The notes: generated by a model not told the origin, from the sequence alone. A stretch of 64,000 nt of DNA from Pseudobacteriovorax antillogorgiicola (GCF_900177345.1 NZ_FWZT01000032.1:1-64000), one strand, 5' to 3'. Positions 25,858-35,551 are shown, numbered from the stretch's first letter. Translations and numbers: made by a program.

Positions 25858-25952
25858 GGGTAATGACGAGTCATTTCCCGTGCCAATTAAGGCTTTTCTG
25901 GGGGCCACCGATATTCAGGCTGAGGACAAATGACCACATTTTAGAGGGCACC

Positions 25953-26678
25953 ATGGGTATCCGGTCTGGGTTTTCCATCGTCGAGCTGTTGGTCGCTATC
26001 GCCTTCGCAATCGCGACCACCTATTTTGCTATTGATAACATTCTCGTCGTTCGGGACTTGGCCCGCTTAACAGAAAATAAAGTTGTGGTGTCCGAGATCG
26101 AGGAAAGCCTGCGATCCACCTTGTCTTCTCGGAAGAAATTTACGGCAACGATCAATCGTAACCCAAGACTAAAAACCTGCATGATTGAAGATGCTAAACT
26201 TTGCTCAGCCACTCCCATGAGTCTTGAACTTTGGGCTTCGAACCAGCATCAGATTCCATTGCGATATTTTATCGATGGTAAAACCTGTGACAATGATCGC
26301 TGTCCGTTAGAAGTGGAGCTGCTGGCGAGAGGGCTCTGTGCAGATGCAGGCCGCTGTGATAAGGCAGCGACAATATTGGTTGATTACGCCATTTTTGCAG
26401 ATGGCGCCGTTCTACGCCGAGGTAGTATAAAGCGAAATATTTCGACGCCTCCAAGCTCTGATACAAATCAAGTTTGTCCCACCGGGGCAGATGATCAAAA
26501 AAACCTAGCTAGTGACGTGCGGGGTGGACGATTGCGCTGCGTTCCAGCGCCGCAATTACAGAGATCAATTACAGGTGTGATGCCAGGCGACTGCCTATTG
26601 GGAAAACAGCTCTTAGTAGGCTTTTCTAGCGAAGGCGACCCACTTTGTCAGGATATAAAGTTCCGGGGGAACCCATGA
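25953..26678 (+). CDS. type IV pilin-like (pseudopilin) protein 1
   Basis: The prepilin N terminus MGIRSG^FSIVELLVAIAFAIATTYFAI has a cleavable leader, the Glu at position +5 and the hydrophobic helix of class III-signal pilins. The remainder is Cys-rich (CDNDRCPLE, GLCADAGRCD, QVCPTGADD), which suggests a disulfide-stabilised, exported head. It ends with LLVGFSSEGDPLCQDIKF, a motif repeated in the next two proteins. The ATG at 25953 has GAGGG upstream and gives a standard leader; the frame is open further upstream. Its stop overlaps the next start (ATGA). Confidence 0.75.
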   Translation: MGIRSGFSIVELLVAIAFAIATTYFAIDNILVVRDLARLTENKVVVSEIEESLRSTLSSRKKFTATINRNPRLKTCMIEDAKLCSATPMSLELWASNQHQIPLRYFIDGKTCDNDRCPLEVELLARGLCADAGRCDKAATILVDYAIFADGAVLRRGSIKRNISTPPSSDTNQVCPTGADDQKNLASDVRGGRLRCVPAPQLQRSITGVMPGDCLLGKQLLVGFSSEGDPLCQDIKFRGNP

Positions 26679-27457
26679 AGCTGCCCAGAAGTGATGGGTT
26701 TACACTCGTAGAATCAGTGATCGCTGGTGCGGTACTCCTGGTGATCCTCGGTGGTGTGATGATGAAAGTCACATCAATCACAGATCATATTCGGAAGACC
26801 GAGCAAATACTAGCACTGGATAGCCTCGAATCATGGCTTGCGCCTCTTCTCACAGATCTGGAAAGCCTACGCTATTCAGCCAGTCTTCTTAAAGATAAGC
26901 AACTTCAGGCTTGCCTAGAAGGAAAACTTCCCTGCCGCAGCGACCGAGACTTCCCCCTGCCTGTGTTTCTGAAAGGGCAGAAGAACCCAATCAGTGGCGC
27001 CGGGAGTCGCTATGATGCCAATGGCAATTTATGTTTCGATGATAAATGTGAGGCCTATCAAGTAAACACTGTGGTGCAAACCAATTGTTCGGTGGGGGCT
27101 GTGTGTGAAAGCCCTTCGTTCTTAACGATTCGTTACGATATAGTTGACTCAAAGTCGAACAAGACGATTCGCAAGTTTTTCCTTGAAGCCAATCGTTTTA
27201 GAAACAAGCGCTTTCCCAACTTGTACACCACTTGTGTGGAAAATCAGGTCTTAAGGGGCTTGGGCATCAATGGGGAGCCTCTTTGTGTAGCTCTATCTGA
27301 TATAAAATTGAAGAACTCTGCTGGTGACATCGATACCGGACAAATTCAAGTCAAGGCAAAGGACTGTGCTGAAGCTAATAGTGATGACAGAGATCAGTTT
27401 TACGTGCGCGGGATGAATCGTCAGGGTGATCTTCTTTGTGCGAAGAGGTTTTGGTAA
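26675..27457 (+). CDS. type IV pilin-like (pseudopilin) protein 2
   Basis: Prepilin signal MKLPRSDG^FTLVESVIAGAVLLVILGGVMM with Glu +5. The head is Cys-rich (QACLEGKLPCRSD, NLCFDDKCEAY, TNCSVGAVCE). Two C-terminal copies of a short motif occur: LRGLGINGEPLCVALSDIK and VRGMNRQGDLLCAKRFW. The start at 26675 overlaps the previous stop, and its own stop overlaps the next start (TAATG), so the three genes are one translational unit. No pilus motor or prepilin peptidase gene is nearby. Confidence 0.75.
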   Translation: MKLPRSDGFTLVESVIAGAVLLVILGGVMMKVTSITDHIRKTEQILALDSLESWLAPLLTDLESLRYSASLLKDKQLQACLEGKLPCRSDRDFPLPVFLKGQKNPISGAGSRYDANGNLCFDDKCEAYQVNTVVQTNCSVGAVCESPSFLTIRYDIVDSKSNKTIRKFFLEANRFRNKRFPNLYTTCVENQVLRGLGINGEPLCVALSDIKLKNSAGDIDTGQIQVKAKDCAEANSDDRDQFYVRGMNRQGDLLCAKRFW

Positions 27458-28677
27458 TGTTAAAAGATGAGTCTGGTATCAGCACAGTAATGATGGTAAT
27501 GATTGGTGCTCTTGTGATGAGTACTGTGGGGTCTACAATCATTCTTTTAGATAAGAGGAAAACCTATCTTGAGATTGTTCGAATGCAAACCCGCCTTGAG
27601 CTGACAGAAAGACAAGTGAAAGAAACAGCCACAAGCCTTGGGGCACTGCGCGTCAGTGGCAATAAAATGGGTGCGGGACACCCTCTCTATCAGTGCATTG
27701 AAGCACAGAGCTGTATTCATATGAATTTCTTTCAGCCCTACACGCTATATGATGCAGGTGGGCGGAGAGTTAGTGGTAGGCGGACGCTAGCAGGAGAACC
27801 CTGTGACGGCGAATGCCCTCTGGATATTGAAACGAGGTTTCGCATTTCCTGTGGTGGTGGGCAAAGCCGTTGCAACCAACCAGCGGAAGTAGAGACTCAA
27901 TATTCCCTAAGAAAAGATAGCAAAGTCTATTTTGGGAACCGGAAGTTCCAAGAGATCGAAGGCACAGTCAGTGCAGCGACCTTCGTCTGCCCTGAAGATG
28001 AATATGTCACGAGTATCAGCGAGGATGGCCAGATTTCTTGCTCAGGTGCTCTTGACGAAAGGTTTGTGAGTATATGTCCTCCAGGTTCCGCTGCTTACGG
28101 GATGGACGCGCGAGGCTTATTTAAATGCGCTCCCGTGGTTGATTATTGCCAAGAGCCGATTGCCTTTGCTTATGTCATAGATACATCTGGCTCTATGCGT
28201 CGCGGAAAACTGGATGCGGCCAAAACCTCGTCAAAATCCCTACTTGGGAATTTGGAAACCGGTGACCGGGCTTCTCTCACTCGCTATAGTAGTTCAGCGG
28301 AGAGTGTTCAAAGCCTCACAAAAAATACCAACGATGTAATTTCCAGCTTGAATCAACTCAAGGCGAGAGGCTTCACTAATATGACAGAAGGTCTTCGGCT
28401 TGGTGCGCAAAGCTTGCAAGGAATCGCCAAAGATCATCCTGTCATGGTGTTTCTGAGCGATGGTTATCATAATCGTGGTGATGTTGACCCGATCGTCGAG
28501 GCACAGAAAGTGAAGGATTCCGGTGTTCGGATCTTTACGGTAGGTTATGGCAAGAAACCAGATGAGGATCGGCTCCAGAAGATCGCAACTGCCCCAGCAG
28601 ATTACTTTCGCGCAGAAAATGCGTCACAGCTGCAAAAGGTGCTAGCCAATATCTCAACGATCATGTGCCGAGAATGA
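27457..28677 (+). CDS. pseudopilin-associated protein with von Willebrand A domain
   Basis: An N-terminal hydrophobic helix (GISTVMMVMIGALVMSTVGSTIILL) is reminiscent of TadE/PilX-like anchors but lacks the classic prepilin Glu. A Cys-rich middle region (CIEAQSCIH, GEPCDGECPLD) resembles the two preceding proteins. Short VTSISEDGQISCSG and YGMDARGLFKCAP motifs follow, then a complete vWA domain (about residues 235-405) with the metal-ion site DTSGSM, the Thr in GFTNMTEGL and the Asp in FLSDGYH. The cluster could form a pilus tip carrying a ligand-binding vWA module, comparable in concept to PilY1 (inference). Confidence 0.75.
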   Translation: MLKDESGISTVMMVMIGALVMSTVGSTIILLDKRKTYLEIVRMQTRLELTERQVKETATSLGALRVSGNKMGAGHPLYQCIEAQSCIHMNFFQPYTLYDAGGRRVSGRRTLAGEPCDGECPLDIETRFRISCGGGQSRCNQPAEVETQYSLRKDSKVYFGNRKFQEIEGTVSAATFVCPEDEYVTSISEDGQISCSGALDERFVSICPPGSAAYGMDARGLFKCAPVVDYCQEPIAFAYVIDTSGSMRRGKLDAAKTSSKSLLGNLETGDRASLTRYSSSAESVQSLTKNTNDVISSLNQLKARGFTNMTEGLRLGAQSLQGIAKDHPVMVFLSDGYHNRGDVDPIVEAQKVKDSGVRIFTVGYGKKPDEDRLQKIATAPADYFRAENASQLQKVLANISTIMCRE

Positions 28678-28749
28678 ACCTAGGATTGTAGTTGCTCAGA
28701 AAAGCCACTAGAATAGTGGGAGGTGCGTTCCATTTCAGTAGGTTGACTT

Positions 28750-29979
28750 ATGCCGATTGGTGCCTGTATCCATGTTAATCAGAGCCTTGGAAATGCATTG
28801 GACCACTACCGTCGGTACTTGCAGCTTCCCTACCAGTGGCAACCGTTCAAAGCTGGAGAGAAATATTCGGTAGAAGGTGGCGACTTCTTTGTCTTACATA
28901 ATAGCATTCCTGAAGAGCTCAAGACTATTGATGTGCTTCACCATCTTCATAGCCACCCTTGCTATTGTGCAATTCCAATCATATTTGTTTCGGAAGATTT
29001 ATCCCCTAGTGCCTCGACACTTTATGATGAAGCCGAATTTGTTTGGCAAATTAAGCCCTTTGACTCCGGGGAATTTTTTCAAACACTCCATGATATTCAA
29101 GACTATATTAAGAAAAATCAAAAACTTCTCCAGTATCGAACCAAGCTTCAGGTAGCGATTCATAAGAAAGAGTTTTCTTTGGCAATGAAGGTCTATCAAG
29201 CTATCCAGAAGCGTTACCCTTACCCATATCGCTCGCATCTGCTTGCGGGCGAAATTATGTACGGTTTAAAGCAGTATGATGAGGCTATTGCAGAGGTTAA
29301 ACAAGCACAAGAGCTGATTCCAAACTCGATGGAAGCTGATTCTTTGCTAGCTAGGATTTATCTGGAGCGTGGAGATGAAGCTCACTATCAAGATGTAATG
29401 AATCGTATGACACAGAAGGCAGAAATACACCTCAAAAATATGATTCACTGGGGTCATGTTTATGTGGAAAAGGGTGAAACTCTGAAGTCCTTATCTGTTT
29501 ATGAAAGAGCATTAGAGGAAGATCCAAACAATGTTGATGCTCAGCATGGCTACTTAGCGGCTAACTTGATCAGCGGCAAGACTGAAGTGGCTAAAGAGAT
29601 AATCGAAGGTTCGTCTCAGGCCCTGCAATTAGCAAGACTTTGCAATATGAAGGGTATCTCTATGGCTAACAAGGGCCAATACCGTTCGGCTCAGAAGTTA
29701 TATCGAAACGCTATGAACTTTCTTCCTGATAAGGCAGCGGAGCATAAACTTTGGTTTAATCTAGGTCTATGTTTAAAGAAGAAGGGCGAACTAGTGGACG
29801 CCAGAGAAATGTTTGAAAAATGTCAGGCTACAGCTCCTAAGGATTTTAAAAAGGTGCATGATCAGATTGAAGATATCGATCGAAAGCTGAGAGAGCAACG
29901 AGAGGCGGAAGAGCAAGAGAAGTCAAAAACTATCGCTGATTCCTTCACCTTAGATTACGAAACGATTATCGTCAAATAG
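28750..29979 (+). CDS. pseudo-receiver domain protein with TPR repeats
   Basis: Residues 1-120 have the layout of a response-regulator receiver: IPIIFVSED as strand 4 and WQIKPFD with the conserved Lys. However, the phospho-accepting Asp position reads FFVLHNSIP, with no Asp, so it is probably not phosphorylated. From about residue 140 it is TPR repeats (AIHKKEFSLAMKVYQAIQKR, GLKQYDEAIAEVKQAQEL, MANKGQYRSAQKLYRNAM, LGLCLKKKGELVDAREMF) and a charged tail. Cytoplasmic, likely a scaffold. Convergent with the CheX-like gene, two bases apart. Confidence 0.75.
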   Translation: MPIGACIHVNQSLGNALDHYRRYLQLPYQWQPFKAGEKYSVEGGDFFVLHNSIPEELKTIDVLHHLHSHPCYCAIPIIFVSEDLSPSASTLYDEAEFVWQIKPFDSGEFFQTLHDIQDYIKKNQKLLQYRTKLQVAIHKKEFSLAMKVYQAIQKRYPYPYRSHLLAGEIMYGLKQYDEAIAEVKQAQELIPNSMEADSLLARIYLERGDEAHYQDVMNRMTQKAEIHLKNMIHWGHVYVEKGETLKSLSVYERALEEDPNNVDAQHGYLAANLISGKTEVAKEIIEGSSQALQLARLCNMKGISMANKGQYRSAQKLYRNAMNFLPDKAAEHKLWFNLGLCLKKKGELVDAREMFEKCQATAPKDFKKVHDQIEDIDRKLREQREAEEQEKSKTIADSFTLDYETIIVK

Positions 29980-29981
29980 CC

Positions 29982-31463
29982 CTAAGCGCTTGATTCGATA
30001 CTCTCTTGCCCGTGAAAGCTAGGGAGTGCTTGGAAATAGGGCCAAATATTATGAAACTGATCACCATACGATGAATCTGCCCCAAAAAAGGCTCGGCAGC
30101 TCTCCTCCCCAATGATCAGGTCTTGTCTGAAGTAGAGGCCAGGAGTTTTGATCACATAGTCCAGCCCATGACCAGAGAATTCGCCGTGATAGATCCTTTG
30201 AAAAGTATAGTTTTCACCTTTGACGAGCTTTAGAAATTCGCCACCCACCTGATTGATAATTTCGCCCCAGTAGTCGTTGACCATCGTGTCATCGACATCC
30301 CCAGGCTCCATGCCCATGGTTTGTTTCATAATGAACTCGGAAAGAGATCTGGGTATCTCAAGGCCGATCGTGATAGTTCCCTGCCAGCTCGCCGCGTGAA
30401 AGAGGTGGAGTGAATCTTCGTGATAGAGAATATTTTGGTGTTTCAGAACGGGTCCAAAGGTGATTTCCTGGCCCAAATTTGCAGGAATGATTTTTTTAAT
30501 GGCACTATCAAAGCCGTTCACTAGTCTGACATCGAGTGAGCTTTTCCCACTAGAGCTGGACTCTTCTTCGATTTCACGAATTGAGGTTTGGTAGGTATTG
30601 TAGCAGAACGATAGCGAAAACTTCATATCTTGGAAGGTGAAGGGCAAATGGTAATATCGACCATTGGAGGTGGATGCATTTAAAAATTCTTCACCCATCG
30701 TAACCACTTGCATGGATGATTTGAGTTGCCAGCCGAATTCACTCAATGAGTTACGGACGGCTCCGAGGATTTGATTCGATAGCTCAGCAGACAGATCTGA
30801 AATCATTTCTGTCGTCACATCGCTTTCATCACAGTAGAGCATTTTCTGAGCGAATGTCACCATCAACTTTTTTTCGGTTCCGATGGTTATCGAGCCTAGG
30901 AAACCGTCGCCATAGAATGCAGACACCATCGCAATCTCTTCTGGCACCTCCTTAGCCTTAGTTTCAACTATTGGCTTTGCTTCCATGGAGCATTGGGTGT
31001 TCTTAGTGATGACATCGCCGACACTGGTCACAATACTTTTGATATAGCGAATATCAAGTTTTTGTCCTGGGGGGGTTAGTAAGTTCCGAACACAATTGTA
31101 CATGAAGGATTCCGTAAAATCAGAAGTTGCTTTACCAATTAGGTTTTCTGGAATCTTACTAGACGCCAAAACTTCGGCTGTGATGAGCTTGTCATAATTA
31201 TTGTCATCAAGGATAAAGAAAGGCTTTCGCTTAGCCTTGGCATAACACTGGGACAGAAGGTTGATCTCACTTTTCTCTAGAGGAGTTTCGTTGAACATAA
31301 TAGCAATTCCACCAGACTCTAGTTGGCCTGCAACATCGTTGATGTTGGTGGCCATGAGAAGGTTTAGCTGGATGTTCTGCGTCATTTTAAAACGCTCAAC
31401 AACCCGCTCCGCAAAGCCCTTGGTTTTTTCTGATGGGCGAAGGACGAACATTATCTGGGCCAT
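29982..31463 (-). CDS. double CheX-like phosphatase-domain protein
   Basis: 493 residues. The N-terminal 115 residues look like a receiver-type fold (IMFVLRPSEKTKG, PFFILDDNNYDKL) without a clear phosphorylation site. Two CheC/CheX-type domains follow, each with the E-x-x-N signature helix: DLSAELSNQILGAVRN (about residue 230) and DYWGEIINQVGGEFLKL (about 410). In CheX and CheC these Glu/Asn pairs dephosphorylate CheY. Both pairs are kept, so it may be a phosphatase for a receiver domain elsewhere. The start at 31463 is near AAGGAAG. Confidence 0.7.
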   Translation of the reverse strand: MAQIMFVLRPSEKTKGFAERVVERFKMTQNIQLNLLMATNINDVAGQLESGGIAIMFNETPLEKSEINLLSQCYAKAKRKPFFILDDNNYDKLITAEVLASSKIPENLIGKATSDFTESFMYNCVRNLLTPPGQKLDIRYIKSIVTSVGDVITKNTQCSMEAKPIVETKAKEVPEEIAMVSAFYGDGFLGSITIGTEKKLMVTFAQKMLYCDESDVTTEMISDLSAELSNQILGAVRNSLSEFGWQLKSSMQVVTMGEEFLNASTSNGRYYHLPFTFQDMKFSLSFCYNTYQTSIREIEEESSSSGKSSLDVRLVNGFDSAIKKIIPANLGQEITFGPVLKHQNILYHEDSLHLFHAASWQGTITIGLEIPRSLSEFIMKQTMGMEPGDVDDTMVNDYWGEIINQVGGEFLKLVKGENYTFQRIYHGEFSGHGLDYVIKTPGLYFRQDLIIGEESCRAFFGADSSYGDQFHNIWPYFQALPSFHGQESIESSA

Positions 31464-31631
31464 GGAACTTCCTTGAGCTGCAAGATTTCTTTCTATTTTA
31501 ACATCTTTAAGATGGAAATCGAAAACGCCCCATAGAAAACAAGGCTTTCATTGTTCAAGGTTGTGCTTGAATCTTGCAAATTGTCTCGATCTAACCTATA
31601 TAGACTCGCTAACAAAATGAGGCGGCCGCAT

Positions 31632-32207
31632 ATGATCGGTGACTCGCGTCGCTTGAGACGAGACAATCTAATTCAACTCATGGGTAGTTTAGAGCAAGAA
31701 GGAACCAGCTGCCGAGACTGCTCTGGGGTGTGCTGTACCTTTGTTGGTAACTCCATGCAAATCACACCTTTAGAGGCCTGGGACTTGCACCTCTATCTTG
31801 TTATGGAAAAACGCTGGACCGTGGGTTTGGAGGAACGTCTCCTCGAAACAATTAAAAATTTCCGATTAGATCAGCCAGTGCCCAGCAACGGTCTTCGAAA
31901 TTTTGCTCGACGTCGCTACACATGCCCATTCTTTAAAGATCAAGCCCTTGGCTGTTCGATCGCTCCAGAGTGGAAACCCTACGGCTGCCTTGGTTTTAAC
32001 GCCAGATCTGGTGGTGTCAAAGATGGTGAAAACTGTTCATCACGTTTAGACGCCTTAGAGGCTCGGGAGCACTTAGACCCAAACGAGGCTAATGATAACA
32101 ATGTGTTGCGAGAAAAGTATCAGTGGTCATGGCAAAAGCTCAGTATTCCCGAAGCCTTAATGGCAATCTCCCAAGAGATTCCCTTCAATCAGTCCCCTCA
32201 TAATTAA
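31632..32207 (+). CDS. YkgJ-like cysteine cluster protein
   Basis: Cys pattern CRDCSGVCCTF near the N terminus, then YTCPFF, LGCSIAP and YGCLGF, matching the YkgJ/UPF0153-type zinc- or iron-chelating family. Role in this organism unknown. The start is uncertain: ATG 31632 has GAGG about ten bases upstream, ATG 31617 would add five residues, and the frame is open to a TTG at 31551. About 191 residues from 31632. Single-gene unit divergent from the double CheX gene. Confidence 0.65.
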   Translation: MIGDSRRLRRDNLIQLMGSLEQEGTSCRDCSGVCCTFVGNSMQITPLEAWDLHLYLVMEKRWTVGLEERLLETIKNFRLDQPVPSNGLRNFARRRYTCPFFKDQALGCSIAPEWKPYGCLGFNARSGGVKDGENCSSRLDALEAREHLDPNEANDNNVLREKYQWSWQKLSIPEALMAISQEIPFNQSPHN

Positions 32208-32280
32208 CGATATCGTAAATTCCCACGCTACAAGCACTGATAATAACGGCTTAAAGTCGTTTTCAGGTGCAATTATGGCA

Positions 32281-32286
32281 TATAAT
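32281..32286 (+). promoter_or_regulatory. consensus -10 element for the OmpA-like gene
   Basis: A perfect TATAAT lies in an AT-rich stretch 83 bases before the ATG at 32369, with no good -35 at 17 bases. Tentative promoter. Confidence 0.35.
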
Positions 32287-32368
32287 ATGTATAGTTGACT
32301 AAGTCAGATTAAACTGGCTTTGACGACGATATGAAACCTGTGTTGAATGATTTGATTGGAGTAGATTG

Positions 32369-32959
32369 ATGTCAAACCTGAATAATGCATTAAAATCAGG
32401 ACTTTGCCTGGCTATTTTAGGCTTGGGCTCAGTTGCCTGCCAAACCAGCCAAGAAGAAGGCAAGCTTGAGTCCTCAGATGAGTTTCTGGCATCCTTGGAT
32501 TCCCAAGAGGAAGAGCCAGCAGGCTTTGAGGTGGATGAGCCAGCGAGTACTACGGATCAAGCCGTGGAAGATTTTGCGATCGAAGAGAACTATGAAAGCT
32601 TTGATCCAGCAGATATTCGAATCAAGTTTGAATTTGATAGCGCTGCCCTAACTGCAGACAATACCGCAGCTTTGGATAAGATTGTTGCAGGCTTGAAAAA
32701 AGATCCATTGGCAAAGATCTTTGTTCGTGGTCACGCTGACAAACAGGGACCAGAGGATTACAACGAACATCTTTCAGAAAAGCGGGCGAAGGTGATTTTT
32801 GATTACCTAACCAGCCATGGGATCGATGAGCAGCGCTTGATTCGTGTCCACCTTGGAGAGTCGGAGCCACTTGTAGATGGCAACAATGTTGCTGCTTTCC
32901 GCAAGAATCGCCGTGGTGACTTTCACCTCGACTATAGCGATGGCGCTTTTTCCCGCTAA
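32369..32959 (+). CDS. OmpA/Pal-like peptidoglycan-binding lipoprotein
   Basis: Signal MSNLNNALKSGLCLAILGLGSVAC with lipobox SVAC, then a very acidic linker (about residues 30-80). The OmpA_C domain follows: IKFEFDSAALTADNTAALDKI, IFVRGHADKQGPEDYNEHLSEKRA and RVHLGESEPL...RKNRRGDF. The Asp and Arg that hold diaminopimelate in Pal (HADxxGxxxYNxxLSxxRA, NRR) are present. It anchors the outer membrane to the cell wall. ATG 32369 has GGAG upstream. No tol genes nearby, so it need not be the main Pal. Confidence 0.85.
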   Translation: MSNLNNALKSGLCLAILGLGSVACQTSQEEGKLESSDEFLASLDSQEEEPAGFEVDEPASTTDQAVEDFAIEENYESFDPADIRIKFEFDSAALTADNTAALDKIVAGLKKDPLAKIFVRGHADKQGPEDYNEHLSEKRAKVIFDYLTSHGIDEQRLIRVHLGESEPLVDGNNVAAFRKNRRGDFHLDYSDGAFSR

Positions 32960-33002
32960 TGCTCTACACGCTAGGGCTAATTAATTTCTTATGATTTGGT
33001 CG

Positions 33003-33033
33003 AGCCGGTCTCTTGAAAGGGGTCGGCTTTTTT
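33003..33033 (+). terminator. rho-independent terminator
   Basis: AGCCG...CGGCT with additional inner G-C and G-U pairs around TTGAAA, followed by TTTTTT. It lies 44 bases after the OmpA-like stop and abuts the stop of the MCP gene on the other strand. Confidence 0.75.
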
Positions 33034-34556
33034 CATGCTGCTTGTTCGTCTCCAGGAGACGGTGTTGGAGCCTCTTCTTGGCCAAATACCTGTTTATGAA
33101 GGATCGTCCCCACATTTTTAATACCGCGCTCGCTATTTTCGACCTGTCTCGTCACATCATAATAATTATTGATCATCTCGTTCATGGTATCGAATCGGCG
33201 AATGATGTCTGAGATTTTCTGTGACATCTGACTTTGTTGATCTGTTTGCTGCTCGATCTGGCCATTGACTCGATGTACTATCTGAACCATTTCAGTTGAC
33301 TGCTGGAATAAGTCCGCAAACACCTTATTAAGCTCTGTGATTGCTTTCTTCTCAGTTTCAAGACTGCTTCTAGCGGTAGAAATCAATGTAGTACAAGACG
33401 TAGAAACGTCTTCAAGACGCCCCGCAATGGCTTCCGAAATTTCACCGCTCAATGAAGCTAGGGTTCCCACCTCTTCAGCTACTACAGAAAATCCCTTGCC
33501 ATGCTCACCTGCCTTGGCTGCCTCAATTGAAGCATTCACCGACAACAGGTTGGTTTTGAATACAATTTGATCGATCATGGCAATTTTTTTCGAAATGTCG
33601 CCAACTGCCGAACTGAGCTGAGTAAGCTTGCTGAAATCATTAGAAAGCTGCTGATTGGAGTTGCCTAAGTCTTGCAGTCGACTGCGACCCAAGTTTGCAA
33701 AGTTCTCCAGAGATTCAGAGGCACGATGGATTACACGCGAAAGCTCTTTCAGTTCACGGCTACCATCTTCAAGAGTTGATCCCAAACTGATGGCCTCTTT
33801 AGCATCGGATTGGTTGGAGGTGGAGTACTCCCGAAGATTGGCTCCGGTCTTCTGAATCTCGGTGGCTAGATCATGGAAGTTTTGAGATTCCTCTTGAAGG
33901 ATTCCCATGGAACTGACTAGATTTTTGGAGATGATGTGGGCAGTGAAACGCAGCGCAACACCAACAAGAAGAGCACCCCCTACTAACAGGCTAGCAAATA
34001 AAATAATCGTATTACGATTGCGCTTGGCAAAATCTTCTCTTGCGGCACCGACACGCTTCTCGCCCAACTTTCCGATTTCACCAAGCAGATCGTTGTACTT
34101 TTCCTGCCAGGGCAGAAACTCTTCAAAGTATATCTTGATAGCTTCCTGCTGGTCCATAAATAGGGTTTCTAGGATTTTGGTGTCCAGTGGGCGAAGGTAG
34201 TCCTGGTCGATTTTGAGTAGCTCTGTGATGCGTTGTTTAAGTTGCTCGTCACTTGTGTTTTCTTGCAATTTGGTAAGGTTTTCGAGGTTGAGGTCATATG
34301 CCTCGATCTTTCTTTCAGAGTAGTAGCCAAGTCGATCAGGGTCGAGGAGCATAGCTTTCGTGGCATCATCTTGGATCAGCGATGTGGGGAGTAAATGTTC
34401 TACATTTGACTTGAAAACTAGAGCCTCCTGAAGTTCTTTGCCGTTGTTACTGAGGTCTCTTGATACAACGATGGTGAGGGCCACAGTGATAACGGCTATC
34501 GGAACCATATTCAGATTAATCTTCTTCTTCAGATCCATACTTTTGAGTTTCACCAT
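33033..34556 (-). CDS. methyl-accepting chemotaxis protein
   Basis: Two membrane helices ([14 protein letters not shown] near the N terminus and [20 protein letters not shown] near residue 200) flank a helical periplasmic sensor of the four-helix-bundle type. The cytoplasmic hairpin tip [20 protein letters not shown], followed by [17 protein letters not shown], is the MCP signalling signature. The HAMP region is degenerate. Start at 34556 (ATG) preferred over the in-frame TTG at 34568. No cheW or cheA neighbours. Ligand unknown. Confidence 0.85.
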   Translation of the reverse strand: MVKLKSMDLKKKINLNMVPIAVITVALTIVVSRDLSNNGKELQEALVFKSNVEHLLPTSLIQDDATKAMLLDPDRLGYYSERKIEAYDLNLENLTKLQENTSDEQLKQRITELLKIDQDYLRPLDTKILETLFMDQQEAIKIYFEEFLPWQEKYNDLLGEIGKLGEKRVGAAREDFAKRNRNTIILFASLLVGGALLVGVALRFTAHIISKNLVSSMGILQEESQNFHDLATEIQKTGANLREYSTSNQSDAKEAISLGSTLEDGSRELKELSRVIHRASESLENFANLGRSRLQDLGNSNQQLSNDFSKLTQLSSAVGDISKKIAMIDQIVFKTNLLSVNASIEAAKAGEHGKGFSVVAEEVGTLASLSGEISEAIAGRLEDVSTSCTTLISTARSSLETEKKAITELNKVFADLFQQSTEMVQIVHRVNGQIEQQTDQQSQMSQKISDIIRRFDTMNEMINNYYDVTRQVENSERGIKNVGTILHKQVFGQEEAPTPSPGDEQAA

Positions 34557-34669
34557 TTCCCGTTCCAACCTATTTCAAAGTCGCCTTATAAGCGGCGTAT
34601 CGGCAATGGGTTTCGTATCTCATGGGGAAACTTTGGAATCTCATTAAAATTACAAAGAAGTATGAGTTC

Positions 34670-35551
34670 TCAAGCTTCTGTTAATGCGTCCTTGGTAGCT
34701 TCAGCAATGAGTTTAGCTATCCGCTCCACTTTGATTGAGTCTACGTTGAAATCTGGCAATGAAAAATCCATGGGGTTATCGACGGAAGCTACATAGTGCT
34801 TAGGCAAGTCTAGGGCAATGGCTGGGCACCGAGTCAGGTGGACATTCATTAGAAATGCAGAGTCGGCACAATAGGGGTCATTTTCTACAAAATCGATAGA
34901 TGCTCGATTGAGGCTGTCAATGATGGCTTTTTTAAGCCGCGGATGGGCGATTTCCCTAGCATCCTCATCCTGGGTAATCACATCGAAAAGGCGAAGATTA
35001 TCTGGCGTGCGTGGCGCATCAGTAAACTGCTGACAGTAAGCCCTGAGCCCCTCGAATGAAACAGGTTTGGTTTCAATTTTACCATCGTTCATTGGCGAAA
35101 AACTTGCCATCGTATGCATGTCAATAACAAAGCCATGGCGATCATTGATCACTTGATGCAGCTCTTCTAGTTTCTCTAAACTTCGCTTGTGCATCCCTAA
35201 GAGGCGATCATTGAGCTGCTCTTGCAAGGTGGGAGGCAGGCACGGGCGTAAACAGTGGCTTAAAATTCGCCCCCCGTCCACAATGGCCCTTGGGTACTGC
35301 CACTCAAGAACCATACTCGATATTCCGCGCTGTGCTAGCTGATGCCCAAGCTGATGAGCTAGCTGATCGGCACCCTTATCACGTTCAATTTCCACGTATT
35401 GCTCAAATAAGTCCCAATGACTCTTGATCAATGGGTGATTCACAATCTCGGGAAACTGATCAAAAAACTCCTTGCCATCGGCGCTGTGGGGCGACACAAC
35501 AAGAACGCTGTATTCTTCTGGGTTCGAACCATAACTAGTGCATTGGTACAT
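34670..35551 (-). CDS. N-formylglutamate amidohydrolase-like enzyme
   Basis: Family features: VVSPHSADG with the metal-binding His near the N terminus, a Glu-rich helix (YVEIERDKGADQLA), YPRAIVDGGRI (the R-x-x-x-D pattern) and FVIDMHTMAS with the second metal His. Known members cleave N-formylglutamate; relatives hydrolyse other N-acylated or gamma-linked glutamates. It is divergent from a glutamine-synthetase-like / alcohol dehydrogenase / aldehyde dehydrogenase operon, so it may release glutamate from the pathway's gamma-glutamyl product (inference). Confidence 0.65.
   Translation of the reverse strand: MYQCTSYGSNPEEYSVLVVSPHSADGKEFFDQFPEIVNHPLIKSHWDLFEQYVEIERDKGADQLAHQLGHQLAQRGISSMVLEWQYPRAIVDGGRILSHCLRPCLPPTLQEQLNDRLLGMHKRSLEKLEELHQVINDRHGFVIDMHTMASFSPMNDGKIETKPVSFEGLRAYCQQFTDAPRTPDNLRLFDVITQDEDAREIAHPRLKKAIIDSLNRASIDFVENDPYCADSAFLMNVHLTRCPAIALDLPKHYVASVDNPMDFSLPDFNVDSIKVERIAKLIAEATKDALTEA

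Noticed and set aside
25780-25870. Possible cyclic-di-GMP (GEMM) riboswitch upstream of the pseudopilins, because of AAAGCC and nearby stems.
   Set aside because: The core GACGCAAAGCC and the CAGGGCAAACC segment are missing and the stem order does not fit the GEMM fold.
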